Shown piece after piece: positions 39,381-50,573 of a stretch of DNA of 64,000 bases (positions are counted from its first letter, which is position 1; every line of letters begins with the position of its first letter). A program made the translations under genes and the position numbers. Below the pieces are notes generated by a model. It did not search any database, was not told the origin of the DNA, and saw nothing but the letters and a program-made list of their open reading frames with translations. Origin of the DNA: Pullichristensenella sp002068815 (lineage in GTDB: Bacteria > Bacillota > Clostridia > Christensenellales > Aristaeellaceae); the NCBI GenBank assembly GCA_040772885.1, contig JAXGXF010000003.1, forward strand, positions 62,001-126,000, written 5' to 3'.

Positions 39381-40775
39381 ATGACGACACTTGTTCGGGA
39401 ACTGTTTGCTTCACCCCCCTCGGCGCCGGTCGCGGAGATCAAGGTCAGCGGCTGGGTGCGCACGATGCGCGAGTCGAAGAGCTTCGCGTTCGTCGAGCTC
39501 AACGACGGAAGCCATTTCAAAAATCTCCAGATCGTTCTGGAGGAAAATTCGATTCCCGACTACCGGGAGCTGACGAGGAAGATCTCCGTCGGCGCGGCGG
39601 TCGAGGCCGTCGGGACGCTCGTTCCGACGCCCGGCATGCAGCAGCCGTTTGAATTGAAGGCGGAACATGTGACCGTCCTCGGCGAGAGCCCGAGCGACTA
39701 CCCGCTGCAGAAGAAGCGCCACTCTCTCGAGTACCTGCGCACGATACAGCACCTGCGCCCGCGCGCGAACCTGTTCCAGTGCGCGTTCCGCGTGCGCTCG
39801 GTCGCTGCGCAGGCGATCCACAGCTTCTTCCACGACCGCGGCTTCGTCTACGTGCACACGCCGATATTGACCGGCAGCGACTGCGAGGGCGCGGGCGAGA
39901 TGTTCCGCGTGACGACGCTCGACGCCGCCGACCCGCCGAGGCTCCCCGACGGCGCGGTCGATTTCGACAAGGACTTCTTCGCAAAGCCCGTGAGCCTGAC
40001 CGTGTCCGGACAGCTCAACTGCGAGTGTCTCGCGCTCGCGTTCCGGAACGTCTACACGTTCGGCCCGACCTTCCGCGCCGAGAACAGCTACACGCCGCGC
40101 CACGCGGCCGAGTTCTGGATGATCGAGCCGGAGATCGCGTTCGCGACCTTGAAGGAGGACATGGACCTGCAGGAGGAGATGATCAAGTCCGTGCTCTCGA
40201 CGGTGCTCGAGGAGGCCGGCGCGGAGCTCGAATTCCTGAACAGCTTCGTCGACAAGGGCCTGATTGCTCGCCTCGAGGCCGTGCGCGACGCGGATTTCGC
40301 CAGGGTCAGCTACACCGACGCGGTCGAGATTCTCAAAAGCTGTGGCCAGGCGTTCGAGTATCCGGTGTTCTGGGGGTGCGATTTGCAGACCGAGCACGAG
40401 CGGTACCTGACCGAGAAGCACTTCGGAAAGCCGGTGTTCGTGACCGACTACCCGAAGGAGATCAAGGCGTTCTACATGCGCATGAACGAGGACGGCAGGA
40501 CCGTCGCCGCGGCCGATCTGCTGGTCCCCGGCGTCGGCGAGCTCTGCGGCGGCAGCCAGAGGGAGGAGCGGCTCGACGTGCTCACGCGCCGCATCGAGGA
40601 GATGGGCATGAAGCCCGAGGACTACTGGTGGTACCTCGAGCTCCGCAAGTACGGAAGCTGCAAGCACGCGGGCTTCGGCATGGGGTTCGAGCGGCTGATC
40701 ATGTATCTGACCGGCATTTCAAACATACGCGACGTGCTTCCGTTCCCGAGGACGACGAGGAACGCGGAATTCTGA
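39381..40775 (+). CDS. asnS: Asparaginyl-tRNA synthetase
   Basis: This 464-residue class IIb synthetase has the N-terminal OB fold (EIKVSGWVRTMRESKSFAFVELNDGS), motif 2 FGPTFRAENSYTPRHAAEFWMIEPE and motif 3 GFGMGFERLIMYLTGISNIRDVLPFPRT. The ending and the PTFRAE...RH block fit AsnRS rather than AspRS. It has its own promoter and a following terminator. With AsnA also in the window, both asparagine synthesis and direct Asn-tRNA charging are encoded. Confidence 0.95.
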   Translation: MTTLVRELFASPPSAPVAEIKVSGWVRTMRESKSFAFVELNDGSHFKNLQIVLEENSIPDYRELTRKISVGAAVEAVGTLVPTPGMQQPFELKAEHVTVLGESPSDYPLQKKRHSLEYLRTIQHLRPRANLFQCAFRVRSVAAQAIHSFFHDRGFVYVHTPILTGSDCEGAGEMFRVTTLDAADPPRLPDGAVDFDKDFFAKPVSLTVSGQLNCECLALAFRNVYTFGPTFRAENSYTPRHAAEFWMIEPEIAFATLKEDMDLQEEMIKSVLSTVLEEAGAELEFLNSFVDKGLIARLEAVRDADFARVSYTDAVEILKSCGQAFEYPVFWGCDLQTEHERYLTEKHFGKPVFVTDYPKEIKAFYMRMNEDGRTVAAADLLVPGVGELCGGSQREERLDVLTRRIEEMGMKPEDYWWYLELRKYGSCKHAGFGMGFERLIMYLTGISNIRDVLPFPRTTRNAEF

Positions 40776-40781
40776 TTTTCG

Positions 40782-40809
40782 CCCGCCTTTTGCTTCGCAA
40801 AACGCGGGC
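40782..40809. other. GC-rich hairpin after asnS
   Basis: GCCCGC and TTTTGC pair with GCAAAA and GCGGGC across a 3-nt loop, without a T-tract. Confidence 0.5.
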
Positions 40810-40878
40810 TCCGGGCTGCGGGACTCCGTGTCCTCCCCCTCCAGCCCCGCCTCCGGCGTGGCCTCCGCCAAAAATACA

Positions 40879-40908
40879 AGAGAGCGGCGCGAACCGCTCT
40901 CTTTTGAT
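40879..40908. terminator. Bidirectional terminator between asnS and ileS
   Basis: AGAGAGCGG (40879-40887) pairs with CCGCTCTCT (40894-40902), followed by TTT on the plus strand and, on the minus strand, by GTATTTTT. Confidence 0.75.
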
Positions 40909-44034
<3,126 letters not shown>

Positions 44035-44049
44035 GCAAAACCCTCCGAA

Positions 44050-44355
44050 AAAAATATGACCCCGTCCTCTCCATTGGGACGAAGCCTCGCGGTACCACCC
44101 AAGTTGGCGCAAAAAGCGCCCGCTCGCGGCGCTGTAACGGGCGTACCCGGCGGGGACTACTGACGGACGCGTTCGACCCGCTGCTCCGGGGTGATTCCCC
44201 ATGGTTTTTCCGTCCGGGCTTTCACCAAGGTGAATTTGCCAAGCCCTTCGGGATTGTCAAATTCAGTCGCCACAGGCGACTTGAAATTCCTTCGGAATTT
44301 CAACCGGTCCCCGGCTCGCTTCGCGGAAAAGTACACGGGCGCTCCCCGTCATCGC
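44050..44355 (-). promoter_or_regulatory. T-box riboswitch of ileS
   Basis: The conserved TGGGTGGTACCGCG lies at 44101-44088 (minus strand). It is followed by a terminator with an 8-bp stem and ATTTTTTT (about 44085-44050). The 5' part shows an AGTA motif and GCGAGCCGGGGA typical of stem I. A specifier ATC (44195-44193) followed by AC fits isoleucine. Uncharged tRNA-Ile should pair with the ATC codon and the UGGU sequence to disrupt the terminator. Between stem I's conserved parts are three extra small hairpins (about 44235-44305), making the leader longer than usual. Confidence 0.9.
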
Positions 44356-44363
44356 ACGCTTCT

Positions 44364-44391
44364 ATTATAGCCGCGTTTTGGGGTTTGTAAA
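44364..44391 (-). promoter_or_regulatory. Promoter of the ileS T-box leader
   Basis: TTTACA (44391-44386) and TATAAT (44369-44364), 16 bp apart on the minus strand. Confidence 0.75.
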
Positions 44392-44572
44392 GGCGGGGGA
44401 TGTTAAATTCGGGAAGCGGGGCTTCCTCGACCGCCACGGCAATGTCGTCATTGAGCCCGAGTGGGAGATCGCCTCTGTATTTGAAGGCGGGATCGCCCCT
44501 GTGCGCAAAGACGGCGTGGAGGGCTACATCAACACCTCGGGCGAGCCGATCTGCGGCGCGAAGCTCCCCTGA
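44378..44572 (+). pseudogene. WG-repeat protein remnant
   Basis: A short open frame contains one and a half WG-type repeats: KRGFLDRHGNVVIEPEWEIASVFEGGIAPVRKDG, then EGYINTSGEPI. Intact WG-repeat proteins carry many such units behind a signal peptide. Here there is no ribosome binding site, only a TTG, and the beginning overlaps the ileS promoter on the other strand, so it is most likely the tail of a decayed gene. The stop codon is at 44570-44572. Confidence 0.6.
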
Positions 44573-44613
44573 CCCTCCCATCAACGAATCAGCCGAGGCG
44601 CTCGCCCCGACTG

Positions 44614-45096
44614 TTATCTTTGAAATCTCCCGAACCTCGGCCTTCTCTTCGCGTCGCTCATCCCTCTTGCGAGCTTTTCCGTAAAGCGGTATCTCGGCTC
44701 GTCGGGCATCTGGTGCGCGGCGACGGAGAGGTAGATCAGCGCCTTTTCGTACTCGCGCCTGTGCATCAGCATCAGCCCGAACAGGTAGTTCCACTCGGCG
44801 CGGCGGGTCGAAATCTCCATCAGCACTGCCCTTGCGTTTCCGAACTGGCCGTCGTCGATCAATTTGCGCGCGCGCTCGAGCTGCTCCCGGTCGTCGGCGG
44901 TCGCGCTCTTCGCCTCGGACATGCAGCTTCTGTAGGCGCGGTTGATCTCGGCCATGCGGCCGCTCGCCCACTCGCGCTCGGGCCCCGCCATGAACCGGTC
45001 GGGATGCCAGCGCCGGGCGAGCGCGCGGAAGGCCGTGCGCACCTGTTGGGAAGTCGCCCCTTCCCGAAGCCCGAGGATTTCGAAGTCGCTTCCCAT
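44614..45096 (-). CDS. J-domain protein with helical/TPR-like tail
   Basis: This 160-residue protein starts with a J domain (about 5-62): SDFEILGLREGATSQQVRTAFRALARRWHPDRF, with the HPD motif that stimulates Hsp70 ATPase. The rest is helical, with a TPR-like pattern (NARAVLMEISTRRAEWNYLFGLMLMHRREYEKALIYLSVA). It lacks the Gly/Phe and zinc regions of DnaJ, so it is a specialised co-chaperone with unknown client. ATG 45096 has GGGAGG 5 nt upstream and a consensus promoter. Confidence 0.85.
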   Translation of the reverse strand: MGSDFEILGLREGATSQQVRTAFRALARRWHPDRFMAGPEREWASGRMAEINRAYRSCMSEAKSATADDREQLERARKLIDDGQFGNARAVLMEISTRRAEWNYLFGLMLMHRREYEKALIYLSVAAHQMPDEPRYRFTEKLARGMSDAKRRPRFGRFQR

Positions 45097-45125
45097 CCAA
45101 TCCTCCCCATCTGGAAAGTAGAGCC

Positions 45126-45154
45126 AGTATAGCACCTCGCCCGGCGGTTGTCAA
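45126..45154 (-). promoter_or_regulatory. Promoter of the J-domain gene
   Basis: TTGACA (45154-45149) and TATACT (45131-45126), 17 bp apart on the minus strand. Confidence 0.85.
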
Positions 45155-45296
45155 GGCTACAGCATATAGATCGATCCTGCGCGCCCGCTACAACATATTG
45201 TGCTCGGGGCGCGCGGGTTCCTCATCGACATTATATTACGGATGTATTGCAGATATTATCGCGATGGTACATTTTTTTGAATTCCCTCCGTTTTTG

Positions 45297-45325
45297 TTTA
45301 CGGAACGCGCGCGCCATATTACAAT
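45297..45325 (+). promoter_or_regulatory. Promoter of the small membrane protein gene
   Basis: TTTACG (45297-45302) and TACAAT (45320-45325), 17 bp apart. Confidence 0.65.
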
Positions 45326-45371
45326 ACTCTATGGGGAATTTGGCGAAATATGGCGAAACGAGGAGCGGAAC

Positions 45372-45881
45372 ATGCGGAATCCGCCCGTTCGAGGCAGAAA
45401 CAGGGCGACAAATCGGAAGGCGGTTTTGTGCCTTCTTGTTTGTTTCCCCTACGGCCTGCTCCTGATGTGGCGCAGCGCGCGCTGGCACCCGGCGGTCAAG
45501 CTGGCAATCACGGCGTGCTTCGTGCTTCTGACGGCGGCGGTGCTCTTGCCGCAGACGTCCCCGCCCGCGCGGGTTGCCGGCGGCGTCGAGCTCGTCGGCG
45601 CGAAGCCGGACGCGGAGGTGTTCGGCCCGGAGCTTCCGAAGGCGTACGACGTCAACTACCGCGGCTACGGCATCCCCGCGGCCGGCGCCGCGCCGGTGCT
45701 CTCGGAGATCGAGGAGGTCGCCGAGCGGTATGTGTACGCGAACGAGAACGGCCGGTACTACCACAAGGTCGACTGCAAGTACGTCGCCTGGTACAGCGTG
45801 AAGCTGACGCCCGCGGTCGCGCATTTCTCGGGATACCTGCCCTGTGCGGTGTGCGGCGTGGAGCCGTACCAGCCGGGCTGA
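45372..45881 (+). CDS. Membrane protein with extracytoplasmic His/Cys zinc-type motif
   Basis: A 169-residue protein: a basic N-terminus, two hydrophobic segments (about 17-33 and 40-60), then an outer domain. The C-terminal motif YANENGRYYHKVDCKYV...GYLPCAVCGVEPY (His, Cys, then CxxC) matches a small zinc-ribbon pattern found at the ends of secreted or membrane proteins of Clostridia and nucleases. The function is unknown. ATG 45372 has GAGGAG 6 nt upstream. Confidence 0.65.
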   Translation: MRNPPVRGRNRATNRKAVLCLLVCFPYGLLLMWRSARWHPAVKLAITACFVLLTAAVLLPQTSPPARVAGGVELVGAKPDAEVFGPELPKAYDVNYRGYGIPAAGAAPVLSEIEEVAERYVYANENGRYYHKVDCKYVAWYSVKLTPAVAHFSGYLPCAVCGVEPYQPG

Positions 45882-45910
45882 AAATTTCTACAAAAGACAA
45901 GGCGAGATAC

Positions 45911-45942
45911 ATAAGAAAGAGGCCGCCCTCGCGGGCGGCCTC
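45911..45942 (-). terminator. Terminator of the HAD gene
   Basis: GAGGCCGCCC (45919-45928) pairs with GGGCGGCCTC (45933-45942); on the minus strand CTTTCTTAT follows. Confidence 0.7.
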
Positions 45943-45952
45943 GGATTTGCGC

Positions 45953-46669
45953 CTACCGGATTTCCGGAAGCTCCCTGAGCATCCCGAGCATCCGTTCGTA
46001 ATCCCCCTGCGGGAACGGCGATATGTCGACGCCGCGCTCGTTTTCCAGAAAATCCGTCACGAGGAACACGCCTATGCCGAGCTCCGCCGCGGCCATGTCG
46101 TCGACGGGGTTGTTGCCGATCATCATCGCCTCCTCCGGCGCCAAATCCATCGCGGCGAGGACTTCCCGGTAGTAGAGGGGGTTCGGCTTCGAGAAGTGCG
46201 CGTTTTCGTAGTCGGTGACGTGGTCGAACAGCTTTGCGTCGAGCCCGGCCCAGTCGAGCCTGCGCTCGATGCCTGCGCGCGGGAACATCGGGTTCGTCGC
46301 GAGCGCGAGCATGTAACCCTTGCGCCGAAGCTCCTCGAGCTCGGGCCGCGCGATCTTTCGGGGCTTGACGCAGCGGCGCGCGTTGTCGAACTCGTTTGCG
46401 TAGAACCGGTCGAAATGCGGCTCGTCCGCGCGCCGGTGCTCGCCCAACGCGCCGGCGAAGTCGTCCCAAAACCGCTCGCGGTTCGTCCTCCGGCCGTCGT
46501 TTTTGAGCATCGCGCCGGTGCCCTTCCAGAGCGCCCGGATCAGCTCGTCCTTCCCGTAGCCGAGCGGGGCGGCTGCGGCGGCGAGCTCCTTGAAATACGC
46601 GGAGACGAACGCCGCCTGATCCATCGCGAGCAGCGTGCCGTCCAGGTCAAACAAAATGGCGCGCAGCAT
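45953..46669 (-). CDS. HAD-family phosphatase
   Basis: This 238-residue HAD hydrolase has LFDLDGTLLAMD (motif I), ALATNPMFPRAGI (motif II), KPNPLYY (motif III lysine) and MMIGNNPVDDMAAAELGIGVFLVTD (motif IV). A helical cap (about 16-105) makes it class C1. It is similar to YjjG/pyrophosphatase-like HADs; its substrate is unknown. AAGGAGG precedes the ATG. It is monocistronic, just downstream of groEL but transcribed away from its own start. Confidence 0.85.
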   Translation of the reverse strand: MLRAILFDLDGTLLAMDQAAFVSAYFKELAAAAAPLGYGKDELIRALWKGTGAMLKNDGRRTNRERFWDDFAGALGEHRRADEPHFDRFYANEFDNARRCVKPRKIARPELEELRRKGYMLALATNPMFPRAGIERRLDWAGLDAKLFDHVTDYENAHFSKPNPLYYREVLAAMDLAPEEAMMIGNNPVDDMAAAELGIGVFLVTDFLENERGVDISPFPQGDYERMLGMLRELPEIR

Positions 46670-46734
46670 GGTGCCTCCTTGATTTTGAAGCGCCCCCGGC
46701 GGACAGCCGCCGGAGGCGCGTTTTGATTTGGGGA

Positions 46735-48363
46735 TCAGTACATGCCGCCCATTCCGCCGGGAGCCGCGGGCGCGGCCGGTTCCGGCGCGGGGATGTCGGT
46801 CACGAGCGACTCGGTCGTGAGCACCATCGCGGCGACGGACGCGGCGTTTTGCAGCGCGCTGCGGGCGACCTTCGTCGGGTCGATGATGCCGCGCTCGATC
46901 ATGTCCGTGTACTCGTCCTTCGCGGCGTCGTAGCCGAAGCCGAGCGTGCGCTTGTTCTTGATCCGCTCGACGACGACGGAGCCCTCGGCGCCCGCGTTCA
47001 TCGCGATCTGGCGGACCGGCTCCTCGAGCGCGCGCAGCACGATCGACACGCCGGTCTTGACGTCGCCGGACACCTCGCTAAGCAGCTTCTCGACGGATTC
47101 GCTGGCGGTGATCAGCGCGACGCCGCCGCCGGGCACGATGCCCTCCTCGACGGCCGCGCGGGTCGCGGCGAGCGCGTCCTCGATGCGCAGCTTCCGCTCC
47201 TTCATCTCGACCTCGGTCGCGGCGCCGACGTTGATGACGGCCACGCCGCCGGCGAGCTTCGCGAGGCGCTCCTGCAGCTTCTCGCGGTCGTAATCGGAAG
47301 TGGTCTCCTCGATCTGCGCGCGGATGGACGCGATGCGGGCCTTGATCTCGCTCGGGTCGCCGCCGCCCTCGACGATGACGGTGTTCTCCTTGTCGATCTT
47401 GACCTGGCGCGCGGTGCCGAGCATGTCGACCGTCGCCTCCTTGAGCTCGAGGCCGAGTTCGGAGGTGATGACCTGCCCGCCGGTCAGGATCGCGATGTCC
47501 TGCAGCATGGCCTTCCTGCGGTCGCCGAAGCCCGGCGCTTTGACGGCGACGCAGGTGAACGTCCCGCGGAGCTTGTTGAGCACCAGGGTCGCCAGCGCCT
47601 CGCCCTCGACGTCCTCGGCGATGATGAGCAGCTTCTTGCCCTGCTGCACGATGCCCTCGAGGAGGGAAATGATCTCCTGAATGTTCGAGATCTTCTTGTC
47701 GGTGATCAGGATCAGCGGGTTGTCGAGCACGGCCTCCATCTTCTCCATGTCGGTGCACATGTAGCTGGACGCATAGCCGCGGTCGAACTGCATGCCCTCC
47801 ACGATGGACAGCTCGGTCTTCATGGTCTTCGACTCCTCGACCGTGATGACGCCGTCCTTGCCGACCTTCTCCATCGCGTCCGAGATCAATTCGCCGATCA
47901 GCTCGTCGCTCGAGGAGATCGCGGCAACCTGCGCGATCGCGTGCCGGGACTCGATGGGCTTCGAGATGTCGTTGAGCGCCTTGACGGCGGTGGCGGTCGC
48001 CTTCTCGATGCCCTTCTTCAGGCCCATCGGGTTCGCGCCCGCGGCGACGTTCTTGAGACCCTCGCGGATCAGCGCCTGCGCGAGCAGCGTCGCGGTCGTG
48101 GTGCCGTCGCCGGCGACGTCGTTCGTCTTCGTAGCGACTTCCTTCACGAGCTGCGCGCCCATGTTCTCAAAGGGGTCCTGCATCTCGATTTCCTTGGCGA
48201 TCGTCACGCCGTCGTTGGTGATCTGCGGGGCGCCGAACTTCTTGTCGAGCACGACGTTTCTGCCCTTCGGGCCCAGCGTGATCTTGACCGTGTTCGCGAG
48301 CGCGTTTACGCCCGCTTCCAGCGCGCGGCGAGCGTCCTCGCCGTATTTCATCTGCTTTGCCAT
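46735..48363 (-). CDS. groEL: Chaperonin GroEL
   Basis: This 542-residue 60-kDa chaperonin has KFGAPQITNDGVTIAKEIE, NDVAGDGTTTATLLAQAL (ATP site), EGMQFDRGYAS, VVEGGGDPSEIKARI and VPGGGVALI. It ends with the Gly-Gly-Met tail. It refolds proteins with GroES. It follows groES after 18 nt, and the operon is under a CIRCE operator. Confidence 0.98.
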   Translation of the reverse strand: MAKQMKYGEDARRALEAGVNALANTVKITLGPKGRNVVLDKKFGAPQITNDGVTIAKEIEMQDPFENMGAQLVKEVATKTNDVAGDGTTTATLLAQALIREGLKNVAAGANPMGLKKGIEKATATAVKALNDISKPIESRHAIAQVAAISSSDELIGELISDAMEKVGKDGVITVEESKTMKTELSIVEGMQFDRGYASSYMCTDMEKMEAVLDNPLILITDKKISNIQEIISLLEGIVQQGKKLLIIAEDVEGEALATLVLNKLRGTFTCVAVKAPGFGDRRKAMLQDIAILTGGQVITSELGLELKEATVDMLGTARQVKIDKENTVIVEGGGDPSEIKARIASIRAQIEETTSDYDREKLQERLAKLAGGVAVINVGAATEVEMKERKLRIEDALAATRAAVEEGIVPGGGVALITASESVEKLLSEVSGDVKTGVSIVLRALEEPVRQIAMNAGAEGSVVVERIKNKRTLGFGYDAAKDEYTDMIERGIIDPTKVARSALQNAASVAAMVLTTESLVTDIPAPEPAAPAAPGGMGGMY

Positions 48364-48381
48364 TTTATCTTCCCTCCTGCC

Positions 48382-48666
48382 TTATTCCACAATCGCCAGA
48401 ATGTCCGACTGGCGCACGATGATGAATTCCTCGCCGTCCAGCTTGACCTCGGTGCCCGCGTACTTCGAATAGATGACCTTCTGCCTGGGCTCGACGTACA
48501 TCCTGATCTCCTTGCCGTCGACGTTTCCGCCCGGGCCGACGGCCAGGACTTCCGCCATCTGCGGCTTTTCCTTCGCGGCAGAGGTCAGCAGGATTCCGCC
48601 CTTCGTGGTTTCTTCCGCTTCAAGGTTCTTGATCACTACGCGATCGCCAAGCGGCTTGATGTTCAT
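48382..48666 (-). CDS. groES: Co-chaperonin GroES
   Basis: A 94-residue heptamer-forming lid, MNIKPLGDRVVIKNLEAEETTKGGILLTSAAKEKP, with VGPGGNVDGKEIRMYVEPRQKVIYSKYAGTEVKLDGEEFIIVRQSDILAIVE. Position and sequence are standard. AAGGAGG lies 7 nt before ATG. Confidence 0.98.
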   Translation of the reverse strand: MNIKPLGDRVVIKNLEAEETTKGGILLTSAAKEKPQMAEVLAVGPGGNVDGKEIRMYVEPRQKVIYSKYAGTEVKLDGEEFIIVRQSDILAIVE

Positions 48667-48706
48667 GGAAAAACCTCCTTAAACCGTAATTTGAGCCTTC
48701 GCTTTG

Positions 48707-48733
48707 TTAGCACTCACTGAAATTGAGTGCTAA
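48707..48733. promoter_or_regulatory. CIRCE operator (HrcA site)
   Basis: TTAGCACTC, a 9-nt spacer and GAGTGCTAA form the perfect 9-9-9 CIRCE element, 41 nt upstream of groES. It implies heat-shock repression by HrcA. Confidence 0.97.
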
Positions 48734-48747
48734 CGATTACGCTACTT

Positions 48748-48776
48748 AGTTTATCCATTTTCCCCCGTTTTGGCAA
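48748..48776 (-). promoter_or_regulatory. Promoter of groES-groEL
   Basis: TTGCCA (48776-48771) and TAAACT (48753-48748), 17 bp apart, just upstream of CIRCE. Confidence 0.7.
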
Positions 48777-48870
48777 GACCCATCCCCTTTAATTTTTGGT
48801 TAAATATTTCCTTTCCCGGCCGCGGATGCTATAATACGAACAATACATAGGATTCGGAGGAGCTTCAAGT

Positions 48871-48963
48871 TTGAAACAAAATAAGCCGGAAGCCGGAAAA
48901 AAAGGCACAAGAAAACAAGCCACCGCAAGGCAGCGAAGAGAAGCGTGGGGATCAGCCGGATGA
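48871..48963 (+). CDS. Short basic frame running into the IS110 element
   Basis: A TATAAT (48830-48835) and a GGAGG (48856-48860) precede a TTG-initiated frame of 30 codons rich in Lys, Arg and Gln. It ends at TGA 48961-48963, inside the transposase 3' end on the other strand. It may be the 5' stub of a host gene cut by the insertion or a chance frame. No domain is recognisable. Confidence 0.3.
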   Translation: MKQNKPEAGKKGTRKQATARQRREAWGSAG

Positions 48964-50235
48964 AGCGATCCCTGCGGGGGCGACTACGGGAGGCTCTTGA
49001 ATGATGTAACCATTAGCACGAAGCAAAGCGAGCGCCTGATCGGGAGTCAGGACACGGCTATCGGGGATAGTGTGTCTTGCGGACGCTTCGAAAGGAGCAT
49101 AGGGTTCATCATTTAGGAGCATGTGGAAAATGGCGGTCAGTAGTCTACGAGAGATGGCGATTCTGGCTTTCTTCTTTCCGCGACGCTTATAGAGTTGCTG
49201 GTATTTGGCGAGGATCTGCGGGTAGCGCTTGGAACGAGGGTTGCAGGCGGCAATGGCGCACTGGAGCAGGAGGGGCTTGATATACTGTCCGGCTTTGCCA
49301 ATGCGGGTGGTTTTCTTCTTCCCGGCGCTCTCGTTGTTCTGCGGGGTGAGTCCGGCCCAGGAGCACAGATGTTTGGAGGACTCAAACTGGGACATATCCG
49401 CGCCGATTTCAGCGATGATGCGGATGGCTGTCATCGGCTCGGATATGCCCGGGACAGTGAGCAGCAGTTCGATTTGGCGCGTGAACGGCTGGGCGAGTTT
49501 GAAAATGAGGGCTTCGAGCGATTGCTTGAGCGACGCCAGATCATCCATGTGTGTGCGGATGACCATTAGCTTCTCGGCTTGCCAAGGGCTGAAAGCGCCG
49601 TCAACGGCGGCTTGAATGTCTTCGATGGGGGACTTGCATCTGGGATGTACGAACGGCGCGACAGGGAACTGTTCGCCCGGATGCTCCAGCATATGGCTGA
49701 TGATAGCGGACGCGCTCTTGCAGAACACGTTGCTGAACACGCTATCGAGCTTCAAGTTGGAGACGGTGAGGCAGTTCTGAGCGCGGTTCTTCTCGCCTGT
49801 GTTGTAGGCGGTCAGCTTGACCCAGTAGCGGCACAGATCGCGGAGTTGACGGATCTCTTCCGGAGGAATGAAGCTGCCGCGCACGAGGTCGTGCTTAAAG
49901 AGGTCGGCAATCCACATGGCATCCTTCTTGTCGGTCTTCTTGCCCTTGATAGCTTTGACAAACTTGGGATGGCTGACCACCACGTTACAGCTTTTTTCAA
50001 GGATGTTTTGGACGGGGAACCAATACTTTCCGGTGGATTCCATGCAAACGTCCTTACAGTTGTTCGCAAGGAGCCAAGCAGCCAGGTCTCGCAACCCTCC
50101 CGAATAGGTTGAGAACCGCTTGCTCAAGTAGTCCGTGACGCCCTGACTGTTTGTGGTCGCGATACACGCAATCACAAAGTCGCGGTGCACATCCATACCG
50201 CAGCAGACAGGGTAGACGATTTTCAGTCGCCCCAT
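48952..50235 (-). CDS. IS110-family transposase/recombinase
   Basis: This 427-residue DEDD recombinase has a RuvC-like N-terminal domain with GMDVH (Asp), MESTGKYW (Glu) and KKTDKKDAMWIADL (Asp-Asp). Its C-terminal transposase_20 domain has LLTVPGISEPMTAIRIIAEIG, LCSWAGLTP and then NNESAGKKKTTRIGKAGQYIKPLLLQCA, whose serine is the likely catalytic nucleophile. It excises and inserts the element without classical strand-transfer ends, guided by RNA in studied relatives. It seems intact. GGGAGGTG lies 7 nt before ATG 50235. Confidence 0.95.
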   Translation of the reverse strand: MGRLKIVYPVCCGMDVHRDFVIACIATTNSQGVTDYLSKRFSTYSGGLRDLAAWLLANNCKDVCMESTGKYWFPVQNILEKSCNVVVSHPKFVKAIKGKKTDKKDAMWIADLFKHDLVRGSFIPPEEIRQLRDLCRYWVKLTAYNTGEKNRAQNCLTVSNLKLDSVFSNVFCKSASAIISHMLEHPGEQFPVAPFVHPRCKSPIEDIQAAVDGAFSPWQAEKLMVIRTHMDDLASLKQSLEALIFKLAQPFTRQIELLLTVPGISEPMTAIRIIAEIGADMSQFESSKHLCSWAGLTPQNNESAGKKKTTRIGKAGQYIKPLLLQCAIAACNPRSKRYPQILAKYQQLYKRRGKKKARIAISRRLLTAIFHMLLNDEPYAPFEASARHTIPDSRVLTPDQALALLRANGYIIQEPPVVAPAGIASSG

Positions 50236-50540
50236 AGCATAGCACCTCCCAGTCTAGATTGGAAGGCGCAGACAGGGACAGGGTGCCCTGCCTAAAAACG
50301 AGTAACGTCTTGACACAGATAAGTTTACAGGCTACTGCACTCGCCAACGCAAGCGCATGTCCAACTCATTGATGCATGTATGGGCGCCCGGCGACTGATA
50401 ATGGAGCGGATTCGCGTATTACGCGGTCCACCTGCCTCCGCGTGCTCTGTTGTCTATCTGCGCCTCCACTCGTACTGTAACACAGATTGCCTGTGTTGTG
50501 GTATAACTCACACTACGTTATTGCGCATCAACAAGGTTTC
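50236..50540 (-). ncRNA. Noncoding 5' flank of IS110; candidate bridge-RNA region
   Basis: About 300 nt upstream of the transposase holds no convincing gene. It contains small inverted repeats such as AACACAG/CTGTGTT (about 50478-50496) and a CAGGG/CCCTG pair near 50275-50292. In IS110-group elements this flank is transcribed as a bridge RNA with target- and donor-binding loops. The position fits; the loops were not resolved, and the element's outer end is unknown. Confidence 0.3.
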
Positions 50541-50573
50541 ATTACTCGTTGGTGCCAGAAAGGTATGGTCATA

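Larger units (their letters stand above)
48900..50540 (-). mobile_element. IS110-family insertion sequence (ends approximate)
   Basis: The segment carries one IS110 transposase and has lower G+C and different codon use from its surroundings. IS110 elements lack clear terminal inverted repeats, so the ends cannot be read from this copy alone; the interval covers the transposase, a short 3' flank and about 300 nt of noncoding 5' flank. In related elements that flank encodes the bridge RNA that guides recombination. Confidence 0.7.

Noticed and set aside
44235..44305. Separate small RNA inside the ileS leader
   Set aside because: The extra hairpins lie within the T-box transcript between its conserved parts, with no promoter or terminator of their own, so they are treated as leader structure.
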